From CAZMSD01 sp964568855 (GTDB lineage Bacteria; CAIWAD01), in NCBI GenBank assembly GCA_964568855.1, contig CAZMSD010000010.1:28892-92891 (forward strand): a DNA stretch of 64,000 nucleotides, given 5' to 3'. This document shows, in pieces, positions 37,351 to 49,529 of this stretch (its first letter is position 1; each line of letters opens with the position of its first letter). Position numbers and translations under genes: made by a program. Below the pieces are notes generated by a model, which was not told the DNA's origin, ran no database searches, and worked only from the letters and a program-made list of their open reading frames with translations.

Positions 37351-38064
37351 ATGAAGGGCATCATCCTGGCGGGGGGCACCGGATCCCGGCTGCACCCTCT
37401 GACCAAGGTCACCAACAAGCACCTGCTCCCCGTCGGACGCGAACCGATGATCTACCACCCGGTGAAGAAACTCCGCGAGGCTGGAATCCGCGAGATCCTG
37501 GTGGTCACCGGCGTGGAGCACATGGGCGACGTTGTCAACCTGCTGGGCAGCGGCCGCGAGTTCGATTGCGAATTCACCTACCGCGTCCAGGACGAGGCCG
37601 GCGGAATCGCTCAGGCCCTGGACCTGGGCCGCAATTTCATCGGTTCCAGCCGGATGGTGGTCCTTTTGGGCGACAACATTTTCCAGGCCTCGCTCGAGCC
37701 TTTCGTGCGCGCTTTCGAATCCTGCGCAGAAGAGGCACAGATCCTGCTCAAACCCGTGACCGATCCCCAGCGCTACGGGGTGGCGGTCGTGGAGGGCAGT
37801 CGCGTGCTGAACATCGAGGAGAAACCGGAGCGGCCCAGGAGCGACCTGGCGGTCACCGGCATCTACTTCTATGCTTCCGGCGTCTTTGACGTGATCTCCA
37901 CCCTGGAACCCTCCGGTCGCGGCGAGCTGGAGATCACCGACGTGAACAATCACTACGTGGCGCTCGATACCATGCGCTGGGAACAGCTTCCCGGCTGGTG
38001 GACGGATGCGGGTACCTTCGACTCGCTGGCCATGGCGAATCAATTCCTTGGAGAACTTCGATGA
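37351..38064 (+). CDS. Sugar-1-phosphate nucleotidyltransferase (glucose-1-phosphate thymidylyl/uridylyltransferase type)
   Basis: Makes an NDP-sugar from a sugar phosphate. ATG 37351 is chosen over GTG 37333 because AAGAGGAG lies 7 nt upstream and M-K-G-I-I-L-A-G-G-T-G-S-R-L-H-P-L-T is the canonical start. The signature P-x-x-N-K-H-L-L-P-V, the metal-binding G-D-N region and the I-E-E-K-P motif are present. 237 residues matches the short RmlA-like class. With ugd and uxs downstream, UDP-glucose synthesis is plausible, but the sequence looks more like a dTTP-type enzyme. Confidence 0.88.
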   Translation: MKGIILAGGTGSRLHPLTKVTNKHLLPVGREPMIYHPVKKLREAGIREILVVTGVEHMGDVVNLLGSGREFDCEFTYRVQDEAGGIAQALDLGRNFIGSSRMVVLLGDNIFQASLEPFVRAFESCAEEAQILLKPVTDPQRYGVAVVEGSRVLNIEEKPERPRSDLAVTGIYFYASGVFDVISTLEPSGRGELEITDVNNHYVALDTMRWEQLPGWWTDAGTFDSLAMANQFLGELR

Positions 38065-39362
38065 ATCTGACCGTGATCGGCACCGGCTATGTGGGGCTGG
38101 TGGTGGGAGTATGCTTTGCCGAAGTAGGCAACAGGGTCGTCTGCGTGGACCTCGACCGGGATAAGATCGAGAGTCTCAACGAGGGCCGGATCCCGATCTA
38201 CGAACCCGGCCTGCGCGAGGTGCTCGAGCGAGTAGTGCGCCACGGGCGCCTGAGTTTCAGCACGGACACCGCCTCCGCGGTGCGAGAATCCGAGGTGGTC
38301 TTCATCGCCGTAGGCACGCCGCCCGACGAGGACGGCAGCGCGGACCTGCAGCACGTGCTGGCCGCGGCCCGCGACGTGGGCAGGGCCATCAAGGGCTACA
38401 CCCTCGTGGTGGATAAATCCACGGTCCCCGTGGGAACCGCGGACAAGGTCCGCGAAACCATCGCGGCCGTCACCGAGGAACCCTTCGAGGTGGTCTCCAA
38501 TCCCGAGTTCCTCAAGGAAGGCGCGGCCGTTAACGACTTCCTCAAGCCCGACCGCGTTGTGGTCGGCGCCGACAGCGAGCAGGCCCTGGAAGCCATGCTG
38601 GAGCTCTACGGGCCCTTCGTTCGCACCGGACATCCGATCATCACCATGGACGTGCGCAGCGCCGAATTGACCAAGTACGCGGCCAACGCCATGTTGGCCA
38701 CCAAGATTTCCTTCATGAACGAAGTCGCCCGCATCTGCGACCAGGTTGGCGCAGACGTGGACTGCGTGCGCCGCGGCATCGGCAGCGACAGCCGGATCGG
38801 TTCGCAGTTCCTCTTTCCGGGTGTGGGCTACGGCGGAAGCTGCTTTCCCAAGGACGTCAAGGCCATCATCCGCACGGCTTCCGAGCACGGGGTCGAATTC
38901 CGCATCCTCAAGGCCGTGGAGGAGGTGAACGAAGAGCAGAAGGCCGTCCTGACCGAGCAGGTCCAGCAGCGCCTGGGTCAGGATCTGAGCGGTCTGCGCC
39001 TCGGTATCTGGGGACTGGCCTTCAAGCCCCGCACCGACGACATGCGCGAGGCTCCCGCCCTGACCATCATCGAGGGCCTGAGACGCGCCGGCGCACGCAT
39101 AGTGGCCTACGATCCGGAGGCCATGCAGGAGGCCCGCAGGCGCCTGGGAGACGCCGTCGAGTATGCCTCCGACAGCTACGAAGCCCTGCGCGATGCGGAC
39201 GCCCTGCTGATTGCCACGGAATGGTCCGATTTCCGCGAACCCGATTTCCAGCGGATGCTCGAGCTGATGAAGAGCCCGCTGATCTTCGACGGGCGCAACC
39301 TCTACAGCCCCGAGAAAATGCGGGACCTGGGATTCGAGTATCACTCCATCGGCCGGCCCTAG
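38061..39362 (+). CDS. ugd: UDP-glucose 6-dehydrogenase
   Basis: Oxidises UDP-glucose to UDP-glucuronate with two NAD+. The 433-residue protein has the Rossmann start I-G-T-G-Y-V-G-L-V-x-G, P-P-D-E-D-G-S-A-D, S-N-P-E-F-L-K-E-G-A-A and the catalytic C261 in G-G-S-C-F-P-K-D. It overlaps the previous gene by ATGA. The product is the substrate of the next gene. Confidence 0.95.
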   Translation: MNLTVIGTGYVGLVVGVCFAEVGNRVVCVDLDRDKIESLNEGRIPIYEPGLREVLERVVRHGRLSFSTDTASAVRESEVVFIAVGTPPDEDGSADLQHVLAAARDVGRAIKGYTLVVDKSTVPVGTADKVRETIAAVTEEPFEVVSNPEFLKEGAAVNDFLKPDRVVVGADSEQALEAMLELYGPFVRTGHPIITMDVRSAELTKYAANAMLATKISFMNEVARICDQVGADVDCVRRGIGSDSRIGSQFLFPGVGYGGSCFPKDVKAIIRTASEHGVEFRILKAVEEVNEEQKAVLTEQVQQRLGQDLSGLRLGIWGLAFKPRTDDMREAPALTIIEGLRRAGARIVAYDPEAMQEARRRLGDAVEYASDSYEALRDADALLIATEWSDFREPDFQRMLELMKSPLIFDGRNLYSPEKMRDLGFEYHSIGRP

Positions 39363-39391
39363 GAGATCCGGGCTAAAATAACGAGGCATCC

Positions 39392-40327
39392 ATGCGCATC
39401 CTGGTGACCGGAGGCGCGGGTTTCATCGGCAGCCATCTCAGCCGCCGCCTGCTCGCGGAAGATCACGAAGTGATCTGCCTGGACAACTATTTCACAGGAT
39501 CCAAGCGCAATGTGACGGAGCTCCTGGATGACCACCGCTTCGAACTGATCCGGCACGATATCTCACAGCCCGTCCTGGTGGAAGTCGACCGGATCTTCAA
39601 TCTGGCCTGCCCCGCCTCGCCCATCCACTACCAGTACAATCCGGTCAAAACCGTGAAGACCAGCGTGATGGGCGCCATCAACATGCTGGGCCTGGCCAAG
39701 CGCGTGCGGGCCCGGATTCTGCACGCCTCCACCAGCGAGATCTACGGCGATCCGCTGGTGCATCCCCAGCCGGAGGAATACTGGGGCAACGTGAATCCCA
39801 TCGGTCTGCGCTCATGCTACGACGAGGGCAAGCGGGTCGCTGAGACCCTGATGTTCGACTACCACCGGCAGAACCGCGTGGACATCCGGGTGATCCGCAT
39901 CTTCAACACCTACGGTCCCCGGATGGCGCTGGACGACGGGCGCGTGATCACCAATTTCATCGCTCAGGCTCTGCGCGGGGAGGACCTCACCGTCTACGGC
40001 GAGGGCGACCAGACCCGCAGCTTCCAGTACGTGGACGACCTCGTCGAGGGCATGCTGCGGATGATGGACCGCGAGGACTTCATCGGCCCCGTCAACCTGG
40101 GCAACCCGCAGGAGCTGACGATCCGCGAACTCGCTGAGACAGTGATCGAGCTGACGGGCAGTTCTTCGAAGATCGTGCGGCGCGAGCTCCCCCAGGACGA
40201 TCCCAAGGTTCGCCGGCCCGACATCTCCCTCGCGCGCAGAATGCTGGACTGGGAACCGCGAATTCCGCTGCGCGAGGGCCTTAAGAAGACCATCGAGTAC
40301 TTCGAGACCGCGCTGAAGGAACAGTGA
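39392..40327 (+). CDS. UDP-glucuronate decarboxylase (UDP-xylose synthase)
   Basis: Extended short-chain dehydrogenase that makes UDP-xylose from UDP-glucuronate. T-G-G-A-G-F-I-G-S-H binds NAD. The UXS signatures N-L-A-C-P-A-S-P-x-H-Y-Q, S-T-S-E-I-Y-G-D-P and S-C-Y-D-E-G-K-R (catalytic Y-x3-K) are clear. 311 residues is normal for the bacterial enzyme. It follows ugd by 29 nt in pathway order. Confidence 0.94.
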   Translation: MRILVTGGAGFIGSHLSRRLLAEDHEVICLDNYFTGSKRNVTELLDDHRFELIRHDISQPVLVEVDRIFNLACPASPIHYQYNPVKTVKTSVMGAINMLGLAKRVRARILHASTSEIYGDPLVHPQPEEYWGNVNPIGLRSCYDEGKRVAETLMFDYHRQNRVDIRVIRIFNTYGPRMALDDGRVITNFIAQALRGEDLTVYGEGDQTRSFQYVDDLVEGMLRMMDREDFIGPVNLGNPQELTIRELAETVIELTGSSSKIVRRELPQDDPKVRRPDISLARRMLDWEPRIPLREGLKKTIEYFETALKEQ

Positions 40328-41958
40328 GTTCAGCCCTCCCGACCTGGCTGGCCGCCGGCTGCCTGCTCCTGGCGGGATGCGCCAGGATCCAGCCTCCGCC
40401 CGGCGCCGCGCCCGACAGTGAAGCCCCGTGGGTGATCCGCTCCTACCCTGCGCCGGGGCAGCTTGAGGTGCCCGGCGACGAGAGTTTCCACTTCGTTTTC
40501 AGCGAATACGTGGACCGCGCCTCCACCGCCGGCGACGTCTATCTCTCGCCCTGGCACGAGGGCGGGTTCCGGTTCCACTGGATGGGCCGCCGCCTGCGTG
40601 TCCGACCGCGGGACCCGCTTCCGCCGGACCGCACCTGGCTGCTGGAGCTGGGGACAGGCTGCCGAGACCTGGCGGGCAACCGCCTGCGGGCGCCCCTGCG
40701 CATCCCCTTTTCCACCGGCAGGCACCTGGACAGCCTGTCACTCCGGGGCCGGATCGTCGGCTCGGGCGAGGGCAGCTTCGCCCAGGTCTGGGCCTGGCCC
40801 CTGGCCGATTTTCCGACCAGGTTCTTCGAGCGGGCGCCTTACCGCACGAGACCGGACGACGAGGGCTTGTACGAGCTGCAGGCATTGCCCGGCCGGGCCT
40901 TCCGGGTGATGGCGGTGGAGGACGACAACCGGAACGGTCGCTGGGACTTCCTCGATGAGCGGGCCGCCCCGGCGGACCGGGACTGGCTGCCCGGCGACAC
41001 CCTGGCGCTGAGCCTGCGTTTCAGCGAGCAGCGCCTGGACAGCCTCAGCCTGCGCCGGGCCGCAGCCCTGGATCCCTGGCACCTGGCGCTGGATGCGGTG
41101 CTGGAGCCCGCCTTCCCTCTGGAATGGGACTACGCCCCGCCGGCCGCACGCGCCCGCGATTCGCTCAGGCGGACCCAGCTCAGGCTCGAGGACCACGAGG
41201 GTCGCGAACTCGAGATTCTGGACATCGACCGCCGGGGTGCGCGCTGGCTGCTGGCCTGCGAGAGATTCACCGGCGATTCGCTCCGTCTGATCCTGCCTGC
41301 CGCGGGCGATACGGCGGAGGTGCGCACAGCCGAGGACGCTCCCCCAGGGAAGCTCTTCGGCGAGGATCTACGCCTCCGGCTGCCCCGGGACGGCCGGCTG
41401 CGCTGGACCAGCGAACGGGCGGCCCGCGTTGATTCCGGCCTCGCCTGCCGGCTGGTGCTGGCAGCGGACAGCCAGTGGATCAGGCCGCGGGTGGAGGGCC
41501 TGTTCCATTTCGCCTGGGAGCTGTCCGACACGCTGGGGGAAGCGGAGCTGCAGATTCCGGCGGGCTTCTTCGGCGGCCTGGACGGCTCCTCCTGGCCCGA
41601 CAGCCTGCTGCGACTGCGGCTCAGGCCCCCCGCGGAGGAGCCCGCCCCGGGCGCCGCGGAGTGGAGCTGGAACCGCTCGCCCGGGGAGAATCCCGAGCGC
41701 TGGCGCGTGATACTCAGCGCCGGCGAATTCCGGCGCGAACGGAACTTCAGTCGAACCGACCGCGACGACGATCTGCCCGAGGGGTCGGTGAACCTGGCGC
41801 TGTATCACGACCGAAACGCTTCCGGCTCCTGGGACGCCGGGCGGATCAGCCCCTTCCGGGCGGCTGAAAGCTGGTACGCCTGCCCGGACACCCTGCGGAT
41901 CATCAGCGGCTGGGTGCAGGAAGGAATTCGACTCACACTTCCCCTGGAGGTACCATGA
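40324..41958 (+). CDS. Lipoprotein with Big_5/SbsA-type Ig-like domain
   Basis: A 544-residue exported lipoprotein: start GTG 40324 over the uxs stop, signal peptide with lipobox L-L-A-G-C (Cys at ~19). Residues ~35-130 form an Ig-like Big_5 domain (S-Y-P-A-P-G-Q-L-E-V-P...F-H-F-V-F-S-E-Y-V-D, ending R-I-P-F-S-T-G). The rest is beta-rich with segments such as A-V-E-D-D-N-R-N-G-R-W-D-F and Y-H-D-R-N-A-S-G-S-W-D-A-G. These proteins occur widely in FCB-group genomes as surface lipoproteins. Its place inside a nucleotide-sugar operon is notable; function is unknown. Confidence 0.78.
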   Translation: MSSALPTWLAAGCLLLAGCARIQPPPGAAPDSEAPWVIRSYPAPGQLEVPGDESFHFVFSEYVDRASTAGDVYLSPWHEGGFRFHWMGRRLRVRPRDPLPPDRTWLLELGTGCRDLAGNRLRAPLRIPFSTGRHLDSLSLRGRIVGSGEGSFAQVWAWPLADFPTRFFERAPYRTRPDDEGLYELQALPGRAFRVMAVEDDNRNGRWDFLDERAAPADRDWLPGDTLALSLRFSEQRLDSLSLRRAAALDPWHLALDAVLEPAFPLEWDYAPPAARARDSLRRTQLRLEDHEGRELEILDIDRRGARWLLACERFTGDSLRLILPAAGDTAEVRTAEDAPPGKLFGEDLRLRLPRDGRLRWTSERAARVDSGLACRLVLAADSQWIRPRVEGLFHFAWELSDTLGEAELQIPAGFFGGLDGSSWPDSLLRLRLRPPAEEPAPGAAEWSWNRSPGENPERWRVILSAGEFRRERNFSRTDRDDDLPEGSVNLALYHDRNASGSWDAGRISPFRAAESWYACPDTLRIISGWVQEGIRLTLPLEVP

Positions 41959-43037
41959 CGGAACACGCCTACGCCGTGGTCCTGGCCGGAGGCATCGGAT
42001 CGCGCTTCTGGCCCCTCTCGAGGCTCGAACGTCCCAAGCAGTTCCTCAAGGTCTTCGGCGAGCAGAGCCTGATCGAAGACACGGTGCATCGCCTGCGGCA
42101 CCGTTTCCAGCCGGAGAACATCCTGATCATCACCAACCAGCTGCACGAGGAGCGGACGCGCCGCCTGTTTCCCCGGCTGCCCCCGCGCAACATCATCGGC
42201 GAGCCACTTGGGCGCAACACGGCGGCCTGCATCGGGCTGGCGGCCCTTTTGCTGAGGGCCCGCGATCCCGATTCAAGCATGATCGTCCTGCCAGCCGACC
42301 ACTACATCGGCGACCGCGAGGAATTCCTGTGCACCCTCGAGCGGGCCCTGCAGACCTGCCGTAACCAGCACCTGGTGACCCTGGGCATTCAGCCCACCAG
42401 CCCGGAGACCGGCTTCGGTTACATCCAGTTCCAGCCCGAAGAGATCGAACCGGGAGTCTACCCGGTCAAGACCTTCGCCGAGAAGCCCGACCTTAAGACG
42501 GCCCGACTGTTCCTGCAGAGCGGTGATTTCCTCTGGAACAGCGGGATTTTCATCTGGGAGACGCGGACGATCGTCGAAGCGCTGGAGCGCTGGCTGCCCG
42601 AGACCTGGGAAACGCTGGAGGAACTGTCGACGCAGCTGGACAGTCCCGATTTCGGCCGGCATCTCGCCCACTGCTACAGGCAGCTGCGCTCCATCTCGAT
42701 CGACATCGGCGTGATGGAGCCGGCTTCGCAGACGCCCGGCGCGATCCGCGTGATACAGTCCAGTTTTCCCTGGAACGACGTGGGCACCTGGGCGGAGGTG
42801 CACCGGATGCGCGAGAAGGACGGCGGGGACAACGTGGTGGTCGGCGACGCGGTGGTGGTGGATTCGAACCGCTGCCTGGTTCACGCCCCCGACCGCGTAG
42901 TGGCGCTGGTAGGCATGCGGGACACCATCGTGGTGGACAGCGACGACGCCCTGCTGGTCTGCAGGATGGACGCCCACCAGGATGTGCGACACGTGATCGC
43001 CCGCTTGAAGGAGGACGGCCTGCACGAGCTGCTTTAG
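41955..43037 (+). CDS. manC: Mannose-1-phosphate guanylyltransferase
   Basis: Forms GDP-mannose. 360 residues, single-domain form without the isomerase fusion. V-V-L-A-G-G-I-G-S-R-F-W-P-L-S-R at the start, P-K-Q-F-L, N-I-I-G-E-P-L-G-R-N-T-A, F-A-E-K-P and W-N-S-G-I-F-I-W are all diagnostic. ATG 41955 overlaps the lipoprotein stop. An acidic SD (CCTGGAGGTACC) precedes it. Confidence 0.94.
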   Translation: MTEHAYAVVLAGGIGSRFWPLSRLERPKQFLKVFGEQSLIEDTVHRLRHRFQPENILIITNQLHEERTRRLFPRLPPRNIIGEPLGRNTAACIGLAALLLRARDPDSSMIVLPADHYIGDREEFLCTLERALQTCRNQHLVTLGIQPTSPETGFGYIQFQPEEIEPGVYPVKTFAEKPDLKTARLFLQSGDFLWNSGIFIWETRTIVEALERWLPETWETLEELSTQLDSPDFGRHLAHCYRQLRSISIDIGVMEPASQTPGAIRVIQSSFPWNDVGTWAEVHRMREKDGGDNVVVGDAVVVDSNRCLVHAPDRVVALVGMRDTIVVDSDDALLVCRMDAHQDVRHVIARLKEDGLHELL

Positions 43038-43381
43038 TGTTTGGAATGGCGCGGCGCGGGAGGTATTTTCATACCGTGACTAAGGTAAGCGTGAAACGCG
43101 ACGAAGAGGTCCTCCGGCTGCTCGACCAGCTGGAGGAACTGGCGGACCGCCTCGAGGTCCGCGTGCGCGTGGAGCGCGGCGATTTCCGCAGCGGCTACTG
43201 CGAATCACGAGGCCAGGCGATGATCATCCTCAATCGCCGCCTGGGCGTCTATGATCGTGCCTTGACCCTGGCGCGGATCCTGGGCGACCGCGACCTCTCG
43301 GGCGTATTCCTGGTGCCGCGCGTGCGAGAATTCATCGACGGGTTGGCTTTCCGAAACGGCAGCAGCGAGGGCGAAAGATGA
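43037..43381 (+). CDS. Small hypothetical protein
   Basis: Unrecognised, 114 residues from GTG 43037 (over the manC stop) or 111 from ATG 43046. It has a basic N-terminus, a helical leucine-rich stretch (~20-42, V-L-R-L-L-D-Q-L-E-E-L-A), a beta segment with R-S-G-Y-C-E-S-R-G, and an aliphatic C-terminal half (I-I-L-N-R-R-L-G-V-Y-D-R-A-L-T-L-A-R-I-L). No signal or membrane segment. It overlaps the Crp/Fnr gene by 4 nt, suggesting a linked role. Confidence 0.65.
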   Translation: MFGMARRGRYFHTVTKVSVKRDEEVLRLLDQLEELADRLEVRVRVERGDFRSGYCESRGQAMIILNRRLGVYDRALTLARILGDRDLSGVFLVPRVREFIDGLAFRNGSSEGER

Positions 43382-44058
43382 CCGATCCACTGTTTCTGCG
43401 CAGCGTACTGCTCTTCGAGGATCTCGAGGACGCGGACCTGATCAAGGTGGCGGAACGGCTTTCCGCGAAAAAATACCGCAAGAACAACCTGATCATCTTC
43501 GAGGAGGACGAGGGGCAGACCCTCTACATCATCCGCAGCGGCCGCGTCAAGATCTCGCGCATCAACGCCGCCGGGGAAGAGGTTATCCTGGCCATCCTGG
43601 GCGGCGCGGACTTCTTCGGCGAGCTGGCCATCATCGACGAGGGCCCGCGCAGCGCCACTGTGACCTCGCTGGAAGAGGTCGAACTGCTGTCCATCCGCCG
43701 CGAGGATTTCTTCGACCTGATCCACAACTTTCCCTCCATCGCCATCTCCCTGCTGCGCCTGATGGCTTCCCGCCTGCGCAAGACCGACGCCCAGCTCGTC
43801 TCGCTGTCCATCCTCGACGCCCGGGGCCGGGTGATCACCACCATCATCAGCCTGGCCCAGGACCTGGGCCGAATCCACGGCGAAGACCTGTTGCTGACCT
43901 CGCTGCCCCTGCAGCGCGACCTGGCCAGCATGGCGGGAACCAGCCGCGAAACCATGTCCCGCATCCTGGCCCGGCTCGAAACGGAGGGCTGGCTTTCCAA
44001 GAAGGGCCCGGACCTCGTGATCCACAGGTTCGAGGATTTCCAGAAGCTTCTCGTCTGA
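43378..44058 (+). CDS. Crp/Fnr-family transcriptional regulator
   Basis: 226 residues. The cyclic-nucleotide-binding beta-roll (~25-120) has the phosphate-cassette-like F-F-G-E-L-A-I-I-D-E-G-P-R-S-A-T, close to the CRP cAMP site. The long dimer helix and the winged HTH (~170-215) follow, with recognition helix S-R-E-T-M-S-R-I-L. The R-E-x-x-x-R positions match those that read TGTGA half-sites in E. coli CRP. No cysteines for an Fnr-type cluster are seen near the N-terminus. It leads into the methylmalonyl-CoA mutase genes 12 nt downstream. Confidence 0.92.
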   Translation: MTDPLFLRSVLLFEDLEDADLIKVAERLSAKKYRKNNLIIFEEDEGQTLYIIRSGRVKISRINAAGEEVILAILGGADFFGELAIIDEGPRSATVTSLEEVELLSIRREDFFDLIHNFPSIAISLLRLMASRLRKTDAQLVSLSILDARGRVITTIISLAQDLGRIHGEDLLLTSLPLQRDLASMAGTSRETMSRILARLETEGWLSKKGPDLVIHRFEDFQKLLV

Positions 44059-44070
44059 TCCGCTGCCGCC

Positions 44071-46193
44071 ATGTCCCATCCGCTGCCGCCGCTGGACGAC
44101 TTGAGGGAGCTGTTTCCCGCCCCCGAAGCCGGGGTCTGGTGGCGGGCGGCGGAGAGCAGTCTCAGGGACTCATCCCTGGACGACCTGCGACGCGGTTCCC
44201 CCGAGGGAGTCGAACTGCACCCCATCTACACCGCCGAGGATCTCGAGGGCCTGCTCCACCTGCAGCGGCCGCAGGGTGGGGAGATCCCCCTCCTCGGCCG
44301 CCCTGGATCGGGTGATCCGCGGGCTCCCGCGGCTTGGGAGATACTCCAGGAGCGCCTGGCGACGGATTCCTGCGACACCGGCCTCCGAAAGAACGCAGGT
44401 GCCTCCCCACCGCAGCCGCTGCTGCTGCGCCTGGCTCTCTCCGGAGCCTCCGAGGAGGGCACCACATTCCCGGCGAGTGCCGCGATCCACGGGCTGGAGG
44501 AACTGGAAACCGCCGTCCGGGGCGTTGATCTCCCTCGCGCAAGGCTCGTTATTGACTGCGGCTCCGCCGGCCTTTACGGTGCCGGGCTGGCGCTGGCCCT
44601 GTGCTCGCGCCGGGGATTGAGACCGGATGAGCTGCGCCTGGAACTGGCCGTGGACGCCTTCAGCGAGTGCGCGCTCAGGGGCGCCCCGGACGTGGACGAG
44701 TTCTTCGGACGGCAGGCGCGTCTGGCCTCCTGGGCGCGGGAGCACGCCCCCGGCTGGGTCCTGCTGCGGGCCTCGGGAGTCCGCTGGCACGAGGCGGGTG
44801 CCGATGCCGCCCGGGAGCTGGCCTGCGTACTGGGAGCGGGCGCGGACACCCTCCGTCGCTTGGGGGAGGCGGGCGGGCCCGGTCCCGACTTCCTGGCGCC
44901 GGGGATGCGCCTGGAGCTCTCAGCCAGCCACGACCTGTTCAGCCAGGTCGCCAAGCTGCGCGTGGCCCGCCTGCTCTGGGCCAAGGTGGCGGCGGCCTTC
45001 TGCGGTGATGGTGTTACTCCGCGTGTGACAATCCTCGCCCGGACCTCGGGCGTGTATCACAGCCGTATCGATCCCTGGAACAACCTTCTGCGGAGCTCCC
45101 TGGCCTGCTTTGCGGCCGCCGTGGGCGGGGCCGACGGCATCCGGTGCGGCCACATGCTCCAGGGCCTGGGCCGGGCGGAGGACTTCCACCGTCGCCTGGC
45201 CTTCAGCGCGCAGATCATGCTCCAGCGGGAGGCCTGCCTGGACCGGATCCTCGATCCGGCGGGCGGTTCCTGGTACATGGAGCCGCTCTGCGACGAACTG
45301 GGCCGGAAGGCCTGGGCCTCGTTTAAGGAGCTCGAGGCGGCGGGCGGGTTCTACGAGGCCCTGCAGGCCGGCATTCCCCAGGCCTGGGCCGCCAGGGGAG
45401 CCCGGGAGCTCGCCGAGCGGCTGGCTCGACGCAGCGAGATCCTGGTGGGCTGCAACAAGTATCCGGGCCGGGAGCTTCTTCCTTTCGAGGAGACCGGGTC
45501 GAAGGAGAAGCGGAGGCGGTCGCAAAAAGTTCCGGGCGGCGAGGATGCGACCATCCGGCGGCTCGTCGACCACGTGCGCGGACTGTCGCCGTTGGACGAT
45601 CCATCGAAGTTCCTGCAGGCGCTAGAAGGGGCTTTCACCGCGGGAGCCCGCCTCGGGGACCTGCCACCACTGGATGCCTGGGCTGAGGGAAAGTCCGCCA
45701 GCCCGGCGACGCTCCCGCATCCGCAGAGGATCCGCGCGGCCGAACCATTCGAGCGACGCCGCCAATTGGCCGCGGAAATCGAGGCGCGGCGCGGGGAGCC
45801 GCCCGCTGTCTTCCTGGCCCGCCTGGGTTCGCAGTCCGGGACGGCGAGGGAGACGCAGCTCTGCCGCAATCTGTTCGCCTGCGGCGGCTTCAGGATTCTC
45901 GGCGGACCCAGCAGCGTGAGCCCCGAGGATGCCGCGACGGTCGCGCGGACATCGGGGGCCGACGCCTGCGCCCTGTGCCTCGATGAGCATGACATTCCAC
46001 AGAACCTGCAGCGCTTCCTCGAGGCCTTCCGGTCTGCGGACGCGAAGGATGCCGAGTCGCCTCCCGTGCTGCTGGCGGGATCCCCTGAGCTCGAGGGACT
46101 CTGCTTCGAAGCGGGAGTGGGCGGCCCGATCCACGAGCACTGCCACATCTTCGAGATCCTTGATCCAGTCTTCCGGCGCCTGGGGGAGCGGTC

Positions 46194-46197
<4 letters not shown>
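44071..46197 (+). CDS. mutA: Methylmalonyl-CoA mutase small (alpha/MutA) subunit
   Basis: Non-catalytic partner of MutB in the heterodimeric mutase. 708 residues: a TIM-barrel-like domain with degenerate substrate residues (~60-480) and a C-terminal flavodoxin-like fold (~580-700) that lacks the D-x-H-x-x-G cobalamin motif. That absence distinguishes it from the large subunit. It overlaps mutB by ATGA. The start at ATG 44071 lies 12 nt after the regulator gene. Confidence 0.9.
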
Positions 46198-48351
<2,154 letters not shown>

Positions 48352-48359
<8 letters not shown>

Positions 48360-49371
48360 GTCGAGAGGGCGGAAGAGGACCGGAGGAAGAGGAACCCGAG
48401 CGGCGGATCCCCAGGAGCTGGCGCGGGGAATCCAGTCTGGAGACCGCGTCCTGCTGGCGCGGGCCATCACCCTGGTGGAGAGCCGCCGCGACGAGGACGC
48501 CCGTCTGGCGGCCGAGGTGCTCGCGCTGACCGCCTCGCGCCGAGTTGCGGCGATCCGCCTGGGAGTCTCCGGCCCTCCGGGGGCGGGAAAGAGCTGCCTG
48601 ATCGACAACCTGGGCTGCCGGCTGGGGGATGAAGGCCGGCGCGTGGCGGTGCTTGCCGTGGATCCCAGCAGCAGCCTTTCCGGCGGCAGCATCCTGGGCG
48701 ACAAGACTCGCATGGACGGGCTGGCCTCCCGGCCGGATGCCTTCATCCGTCCTTCACCCGCCGCGGGGACCTTGGGCGGAGTGGCTCGCAGGACCCGCGA
48801 GAGCCTCCTGCTCTGCGAAGCGGCGGGCTACGACGTAGTGATCGTCGAGACCGTTGGAGTGGGCCAGAGCGAGATCCAGGTGCGCCAACTGGTGGATGTC
48901 CTGCTCCTGCTGCTGCTGCCCGGCTCGGGCGACGAGCTGCAGGGCATCAAGCGCGGCATCATGGAGCTGGCCGACCTGGTGGCTGTGAACAAAGCGGACG
49001 GCGGGAACCTCGATCGCGCCCGGGGCACGCGGGCGGAGTTCGCGGGCGCCGTTCAGCTGCTTCCCCGGCGGACGCCGGAATGGAAGACGCCCGTGCTTTT
49101 GTGCTCCGCGCTGACCGGGGAGGGACTTCCGGAGCTGTGGCGGGAGGTGCTGGATTTCCGCGAACACCTCCTGCAGCGGGACCTGCTGGACTACCGGCGG
49201 AGTGAGCAGGAGCTGTTCTGGATGGATCAGCTCCTTGAGGAGCGACTCCTTGAACGTTTCCACCGTCACCCTGCCGTGGCCGCCCGCCGAAAGGAAATCC
49301 GCGGCGAAGTGCGGGCCGGACGCTTGAGCGCGGACGCGGCCGCCGCCCTCCTGCTGAAGCAATTCAGTTGA
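48352..49371 (+). CDS. meaB: MeaB/ArgK-type G-protein chaperone of methylmalonyl-CoA mutase
   Basis: GTPase that protects and reloads the mutase cofactor. The 339-residue protein has Walker A G-P-P-G-A-G-K-S (~72-80), the V-D-P-S-S S-rich switch, E-T-V-G-V-G-Q-S and N-K-A-D base recognition. It overlaps mutB by 8 nt, the standard mutAB-meaB order. Confidence 0.95.
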
Positions 49372-49491
49372 GGTAGCTCCAGGGGCAGCTTTTTCCTCCG
49401 GAAGTCCTGGAATTCAGAAGTTTCGTCCCCAGCCTCGGCCGGCCCGCTCCTCAATGGTTTGATTTCCTTCATCTTAGCCTCCGCACACTTC

Positions 49492-49507
49492 TGGCATCCG
49501 GCTTGCA
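49492..49507 (+). promoter_or_regulatory. Sigma-54 (RpoN) promoter before the small protein gene
   Basis: TGGCATCCGGCTTGCA has the GG-N10-GC spacing and a perfect TTGCA -12 element. The start would fall near 49518, about 12 nt before the ATG, so the SD GGAGGA at 49521 lies right at the 5' end. Confidence 0.6.
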
Positions 49508-49529
49508 AACCAGGAGCCGTGGAGGAAGC

